Assembly: GCA_934270345.1 (NCBI GenBank)
Contig: CAKQPT010000008.1
Span: 1 to 64,000 of the forward strand
Length of the DNA stretch: 64,000 nucleotides
Source: an uncultured Oribacterium sp.
GTDB taxonomy: Bacteria > Bacillota > Clostridia > Lachnospirales > Lachnospiraceae
Direction: 5' to 3'
The notes beneath the pieces were generated by a model that was not told where the DNA came from, did no database searches, and was given only the letters and a program-made list of their open reading frames with translations. Position 1 is the first letter of the stretch. Every line of letters starts with the position of its first letter. Positions 59,851 through 64,000 of this stretch are shown in pieces. The position numbers were made by a program, and so were the translations under genes.

Positions 59851-61148
59851 AGTATGACGTAATGCTGGAGCAGATCGCAAACTGCTACTACAATCTGGGA
59901 CTGGAGCGGGCACGTCTCCGCGATCTGAGCGGAGCCGCCGAGCTGCTGAAGAAGTCGCTGACCTTCGATAAGTATCAGAAGGATGCGCGCAATCTCCTGG
60001 GCCTTATCTTTTTCGAGTGCGGCGAGACCGCGGATGCGCTCGTGCAGTGGGTCATCAGTATGAACCTGCTGCCACAGGATAACATCGCGGATCATTACCT
60101 CGATGAGATCCAGCGGAAGCCGGCGATCCTCCGTATCTGTTCGGACAATGTCAAGCGCTATAATCAGGCACTGGACTACGCGCAGAACAACAACGAGGAC
60201 CTCGCCATCATGCAGCTCAACCAGGTCATCCAGGACAGCCCGAACTATATCAAGGCGCATATCCTGCTTGCCCTTTTATATATGAAGAGAGAGGACTGGG
60301 TGAAGGCGGGGCGCAGTCTCTACCTTGTGCTGAAGATCGACCGCAACAATCCGAAGGCGCTCGTGCTGATGGATGAGGTCAAGCACAACACCGGTCGGAA
60401 GGAGGTTGAGCAGAGCCGCCTGAAGAATGCATTTTCCCACCGGAAGATGACGGACGACGATGTGCTGATCCCGCAGGAGGTGAAGCAGGTGTCCCCGTGG
60501 ATGGTCGTCGGCTACATCTTCGTCGGTGTGATCCTGGCGCTCTTTGCGTTCTATCTCCTGATCATGCCGGCGAAGACGAAGGCGCTCAATGCCGAGAACA
60601 ACCGCGAGCTGATTTCCTATACCGAGAAGCTTGATGCCTCGAATCGTGCCTACGCGGAGCTGAAGGATTCCTACGATACGCTGGAGTCGCAGTACGCCGA
60701 GGCGGCGGATCAGGTCTCACAGTTTGAGAATGCCAATGCCTCCTTCATGGGGCAGTACCAGGCACTGAACGAGATCCGGACAGCACTGGCGAATGGTGAT
60801 ACGCTTCAGGCTGCGAAGCTCTATACGGGCCTCGATCAGAGTCAGATCAGTGATGCGACCATGCTGCAGCAGCTGCAGAGCATCAAGGTGCAGATGGAGG
60901 GCTCGATCTATCAGGAGCTCGCCGACCAGGCGACCAGTGCCTGGAACAGCGGAAACAAGGATCAGGCAGCCGAGCTGTATAATCTGAGCCTGGCGATCCG
61001 CGAGGAACCGGAAAATATGTATCTCCTCGGACGTCTCTACCAGAACATGGGAAGAACCGACGAGGCTAACACACTGTTTGATAAAATCATCGGCGCACAC
61101 CCGGATTCAAATTATGCCGAGCGTGCAAGACAGGCAAGAGGGTACTGA
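59847..61148 (+). CDS. TPR-repeat membrane protein
   Basis: 433 aa. N-terminal cytoplasmic TPR-like helices (residues 1-180: YYNLGLERARLRDLSGAAELLKKSLTFD, then AHILLALLYMKREDWVKAGRSLYLVLKID). A membrane segment lies near 215-235 (WMVVGYIFVGVILALFAFYLLIM), then a coiled coil of about 55 residues (NRELISYTEKLDASNRAYAELKDSYDTLES). C-terminal TPR-like repeats are on the other side of the membrane (AAELYNLSLAIREEPENMYLLGRLYQNMG). It is likely a scaffold; no partner is known beyond its operon neighbours. Confidence 0.8.
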   Translation: MKYDVMLEQIANCYYNLGLERARLRDLSGAAELLKKSLTFDKYQKDARNLLGLIFFECGETADALVQWVISMNLLPQDNIADHYLDEIQRKPAILRICSDNVKRYNQALDYAQNNNEDLAIMQLNQVIQDSPNYIKAHILLALLYMKREDWVKAGRSLYLVLKIDRNNPKALVLMDEVKHNTGRKEVEQSRLKNAFSHRKMTDDDVLIPQEVKQVSPWMVVGYIFVGVILALFAFYLLIMPAKTKALNAENNRELISYTEKLDASNRAYAELKDSYDTLESQYAEAADQVSQFENANASFMGQYQALNEIRTALANGDTLQAAKLYTGLDQSQISDATMLQQLQSIKVQMEGSIYQELADQATSAWNSGNKDQAAELYNLSLAIREEPENMYLLGRLYQNMGRTDEANTLFDKIIGAHPDSNYAERARQARGY

Positions 61149-61151
61149 TCC

Positions 61152-61931
61152 ATGCTGAATGTTGAGAAGATCCGCCTGATGACCCAGCTTTCGATTTATG
61201 ACCGGAAAGAGGGAAAGGCGATACGGGATGTAAGCAGATATTTCAAGGGAGACTATCTCTCCCGGAGGATGTTCATGGCACTCGTGCACTACACACTGTG
61301 CTTTATTCTCGTGTCCATGCTGCTGATGCTGATCAATCTCGAAGAGCTTCTGATGCATCTGAACATCCCGTTTATCGTGGCTGCGGTCCGGGTTCTTCTT
61401 TTCATTTATGTGCTCGGCTTCGTGGGCATGATGGCGTTTTCCTATGTACGCTATGCACGGGCCTATGATGATCTTCATCGGAAGAGTCTCTACTATATGG
61501 CGAAGCTCGACAAGCTGCTGCAGCTCGAGGAGGCACCGGATACGAAGCTCGATATCGAGAGCGCCGGCTCCGAGTTCTATAAGGAGAAGGGCGGGAAGAT
61601 CCGCATCATGGAGGATGTGCCTGTGCGACAGGCGAAGCAGCCGAAGCCACAGCCGGACAGAAGGAGGAGCGCAACTGCTGCCCCGAAACAGGCAGCAGCG
61701 CAGCATGCGCTGCGAAAGAATGCGGCGCAGCCTGCGGTCCGGGAAGAAGAGGAGTGGCTGGATGATCCGATCGAACCGGAGAACGGCTGGCTGGATGACC
61801 CAATCGAGCCGGAAGGTGGCTGGCTGGACGATCCGGTCGAGCCGAAGAAGCAGAGTGACACGGGCAGACCATCCGCGGATGGCATACAGCTTATGGATTT
61901 CAGAAAACATCACGAGGAAGAAAAACGATGA
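61152..61931 (+). CDS. Two-helix membrane protein with tandem WLDDPIEPE repeats
   Basis: 259 aa. Residues 1-40 are basic and cytoplasmic. Two membrane segments lie at about 46-64 and 75-97, followed by a long cytoplasmic tail. The tail has a Lys/Arg/Gln/Ala-rich stretch and then three consecutive 11-residue repeats, (E/G)WLDDPIEPE(N/G)-type, near residues 199-231. The repeats look like short linear binding motifs. No family recognised. It sits 3 bp after the TPR gene and overlaps the next gene by 4 bp. Confidence 0.7.
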   Translation: MLNVEKIRLMTQLSIYDRKEGKAIRDVSRYFKGDYLSRRMFMALVHYTLCFILVSMLLMLINLEELLMHLNIPFIVAAVRVLLFIYVLGFVGMMAFSYVRYARAYDDLHRKSLYYMAKLDKLLQLEEAPDTKLDIESAGSEFYKEKGGKIRIMEDVPVRQAKQPKPQPDRRRSATAAPKQAAAQHALRKNAAQPAVREEEEWLDDPIEPENGWLDDPIEPEGGWLDDPVEPKKQSDTGRPSADGIQLMDFRKHHEEEKR

Positions 61932-62833
61932 CACAGCTGGTCGATATGAAGGATGAATTACAGAAGTTTTACATCAAAAATGAATACTGGCTCACACCTG
62001 TACTGAAGGCGCTGACCGCATTCATATGCTTTTTCATGATCCGGCTTCGCATAGGCTCCGACACCATGTTCGGCAGTTTGCTGATCGCGATCGCCGCGGC
62101 GGCGCTGTGCTCGTTCCTTCCGTGGACGGCCGTCACGGTCATGTCGGCGGTCTTCGTGCTGGGCAATGCCTATGGCACGTCGATGGAGCTGGCTCTCATG
62201 GCAGCCTTCATCCTCCTGCTGGTGGCGCTCGCCCAGTCCGCGTTCCGTGCAGGCAATGCGATTCTGATCGTCCTGGTACCGCTGCTGTTTTATCTGCATG
62301 TACCGTATGTGCTTCCGATCATCGCAGGGCTCAGTCTCGGACTGATATCCATCGTGCCGGTATCCATCGGCGTGATGATGTATTATTTCATCGAGTATAT
62401 CTCGGAGAATGCATCGCAGCTCAGTGTATCGACGAAGGATCCGATGGAGATGGCGAGCCAGTATGCCGCCATTTTCCAGGGCTACTTCCAGAACCGGACG
62501 ATGATCGTGTCCATCATGGCCTTCGCCATCTGCACCGTGCTGGTGTTTATCCTTCATCAGATGGTGTTTTCGTATAACTGGGGAGTGGCGGTTATCGTCG
62601 GGCTCCTCTCGATCCTGGTGGTTTACATCATCGGATCCGCGCGCCTCGGCGCCGACTTTTCCTTCGGTACGGCAATGATCGGCGTGATTCTTTCCGGCAT
62701 CCTTTCCTTCCTGTATGCACTGGCCTTTCATGGCGCGGACTATAAGGGAACGGAGCGCTTACGCTTCGAGGATGATGACTATTTCTATTTTGTAAAGGCG
62801 ATTCCGAAGCTGAAATCAGGAAATGAGGCGTAA
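61928..62833 (+). CDS. Polytopic membrane protein, unrecognised
   Basis: 301 aa with about nine hydrophobic segments starting at residue 22 (LKALTAFICFFMIRLRIG). A hydrophilic loop ASQLSVSTKDPMEMASQYAAIFQGYFQNRTM lies in the middle, and the C-terminal tail is cytoplasmic (GTERLRFEDDDYFYFVKAIPKLKSG). This last segment is typical of Lachnospiraceae proteins encoded just before cdaA, but I know no function. The ATG overlaps the previous stop. The cdaA start follows after 5 bp. Confidence 0.75.
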   Translation: MTQLVDMKDELQKFYIKNEYWLTPVLKALTAFICFFMIRLRIGSDTMFGSLLIAIAAAALCSFLPWTAVTVMSAVFVLGNAYGTSMELALMAAFILLLVALAQSAFRAGNAILIVLVPLLFYLHVPYVLPIIAGLSLGLISIVPVSIGVMMYYFIEYISENASQLSVSTKDPMEMASQYAAIFQGYFQNRTMIVSIMAFAICTVLVFILHQMVFSYNWGVAVIVGLLSILVVYIIGSARLGADFSFGTAMIGVILSGILSFLYALAFHGADYKGTERLRFEDDDYFYFVKAIPKLKSGNEA

Positions 62834-62838
62834 ATCGA

Positions 62839-63693
62839 ATGACAGGAATGATTGAAAAAATGAAAAGCTGGGTGAGCCTCCTGCCACCGATCGGCTATAC
62901 CAACATCCTCGAGATCATCATCCTCGCGGTACTCGTATATGAGTTCCTTCTCTGGATCAAGAATACGAGGGCCTGGGAGCTGCTCAAGGGACTGCTGGTC
63001 ATCGCCGCCTTTATCACCGTGGCCGCCATCCTGCACCTCACGACGATCATGTGGCTGATCGAACGTATCTCGACCGCCGCCATCATCGCGACGGTCGTCA
63101 TCTTCCAGCCGGAGCTTCGGAAAGCACTGGAGCAGCTCGGCAGCCGGAACTTCATTTCGAATCTGATTCCGGATGACGGGATCGACGACGCCAGTGTGAC
63201 GACGATCAATGAAATCATCCGCGCGACCTTCGAGATGGCGAAGAAGAAGACCGGAGCACTCATCGTGATCCAGCAGAATCAGCCACTGAAGGAAATCGAA
63301 GAGACCGGCATCCGTATCAACGGTATCGTATCGGCGGCACTGCTGATCAACATCTTCGAGAAAAATACACCGCTGCACGATGGTGCGGTTACGATCGTCG
63401 GCGACAAGGTGACGGCTGCGACCTGCTATCTGCCGCTGTCCGACACCGATATCTCGAAGGACTTCGGTACGCGTCATCGTGCGGCGCTCGGCATGTCCGA
63501 GACGAGTGACGCCGTTACGATCGTGGTCTCGGAGGAGACCGGTCGTGTGTCGGTCGCTGTAAACGGAAAGCTCTGTCGTGCGCAGGACGCCGAAGCCCTG
63601 CGCTCGATGCTTCCGACGAGAGAGCAGAAGGAGATGGATAAGAATACACGCTTCCGTATCTTCCGTACTACACGAAAGGAAGGTAAAGCATGA
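62839..63693 (+). CDS. cdaA: Membrane diadenylate cyclase CdaA
   Basis: 284 aa. It makes cyclic di-AMP from two ATP. Three N-terminal membrane helices (about 22-90) and the DisA_N cyclase domain: PLHDGAVTI (DGA motif) and GTRHRAALG (RHR motif) form the active site. c-di-AMP controls potassium and osmolyte transport and wall homeostasis. ATG 62848 is an alternative start. It overlaps cdaR by 4 bp, the conserved cdaA-cdaR order; glmM, often next, would lie outside the window. Confidence 0.96.
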   Translation: MTGMIEKMKSWVSLLPPIGYTNILEIIILAVLVYEFLLWIKNTRAWELLKGLLVIAAFITVAAILHLTTIMWLIERISTAAIIATVVIFQPELRKALEQLGSRNFISNLIPDDGIDDASVTTINEIIRATFEMAKKKTGALIVIQQNQPLKEIEETGIRINGIVSAALLINIFEKNTPLHDGAVTIVGDKVTAATCYLPLSDTDISKDFGTRHRAALGMSETSDAVTIVVSEETGRVSVAVNGKLCRAQDAEALRSMLPTREQKEMDKNTRFRIFRTTRKEGKA

Positions 63694-64000
63694 TGAAACA
63701 TTTCTTTACTGAAAATCTGCCACTCAAGGTACTGAGCCTCCTGATCGCGCTGCTCCTCTGGCTGCTGGTGGTCAATGTCTCACATCCGGAGGTGACGGAT
63801 ACGAAGACGGTGCCGCTCGAGGTCGAAAATCAGTCGGCTTTTGCAGCGCAGAATAAATCCTGGGAAATCGATCGCACGAGTGTGACCATCAGCTACAGTG
63901 TCCGCACGAACAGCCGCTCCCTCATCAGCGCATCGGATTTTCATGCCTACGTGGATCTGAAGGATTACAGCATTACCGGTGCGGTTCCGATCTATGTGGA
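63690..64000 (+). CDS. cdaR: CdaR (YbbR-domain) regulator of CdaA, partial at window end
   Basis: 103 codons visible. It starts MMKHFFTENLPLKVLSLLIA and continues with the membrane segment LLLWLLVVNV, then the first YbbR domain (VPLEVENQS.., ITGAVPIYV). CdaR is membrane-anchored with extracellular YbbR repeats and modulates CdaA. AGGAAGG precedes the start, which overlaps the cdaA stop (ATGATG). The gene continues past base 64,000. Confidence 0.93.
   Translation, partial: MMKHFFTENLPLKVLSLLIALLLWLLVVNVSHPEVTDTKTVPLEVENQSAFAAQNKSWEIDRTSVTISYSVRTNSRSLISASDFHAYVDLKDYSITGAVPIYV

Overview
This window is chromosomal DNA from a moderately GC-rich member of the Clostridia, most probably a Lachnospiraceae-type Firmicute. 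The evidence is the gene order and the protein types: tig-clpP-clpX-ysxC, infC-rpmI-rplT behind an attenuator leader, cmk-ispH-rpsA, priA-def-fmt-yugP-rsmB-rlmN-prpC-prkC-rsgA-rpe, a SerRS variant typical of Lachnospiraceae, AsnA, formate-tetrahydrofolate ligase and CdaA/CdaR. Almost all genes lie on the + strand; only rnhA, tRNA-Leu and a small membrane protein lie on the - strand. No phage, plasmid, IS transposase or CRISPR array is visible. Many promoters match the housekeeping sigma consensus with exactly 17 bp between -35 and -10.

Layout. 1-5.5 kb: two identical tRNA-Glu genes, pgeF-like, a small Cys-rich membrane protein, a pseudouridine synthase, an HD phosphohydrolase, two poorly known proteins (one resembling the C-terminal part of DUF5131 proteins, one DUF4186) and asnA. 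5.5-9.2 kb: an orphan secreted protein, a CPBP protease, RNase H1 and a HAD phosphatase, with two large palindromic elements between them. 9.2-15 kb: two CobW-type P-loop proteins (one His-rich, one fused to a TIGR03943-like domain) and an ABC importer (lipoprotein, permease, ATPase) with matching operator-like sites at two promoters. 15-25 kb: an SH3b/NlpC-P60 hydrolase, a YczE-like membrane protein, DegV, an unusual regulator, SpoIIIE/FtsK and Fhs. 25-40.8 kb: one long cell-wall, replication-restart, translation and Ser/Thr-kinase cluster (murE to a pyridoxal kinase). 40.9-46.6 kb: serS and a MacB-type exporter triad. 46.7-52.1 kb: lysC, a BaiN-like flavoprotein, cmk-ispH-rpsA. 52.2-57.9 kb: protein quality control, ysxC, and infC-rpmI-rplT. 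58-59.3 kb: palindromic elements, tRNA-Leu and a small exporter. 59.3-64 kb: a long-leader operon of four uncharacterised genes leading into cdaA and cdaR (c-di-AMP synthesis); cdaR runs off the end.

The strongest candidate for something undescribed is a family of roughly 220-250 nt intergenic elements (four full copies near 5.5, 8.1, 17.5 and 58.0 kb, one internally deleted copy at 56.4 kb, one mini-remnant at 25.1 kb). Each folds end to end into one long interrupted hairpin. The helices differ completely in sequence between copies but stay complementary, while certain internal-loop and bulge sequences are nearly invariant. That is the signature of a structured RNA rather than of a simple inverted-repeat transposon. 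A second palindromic family (58.5 kb, with a 33-nt fragment at 57.96 kb), a short GGGGTC-palindrome repeat (two copies), and a transcribed 340-nt leader at 59.35 kb are further unexplained non-coding signals. ispH shows an abrupt drop in GC and a change of codon use midway through the gene.
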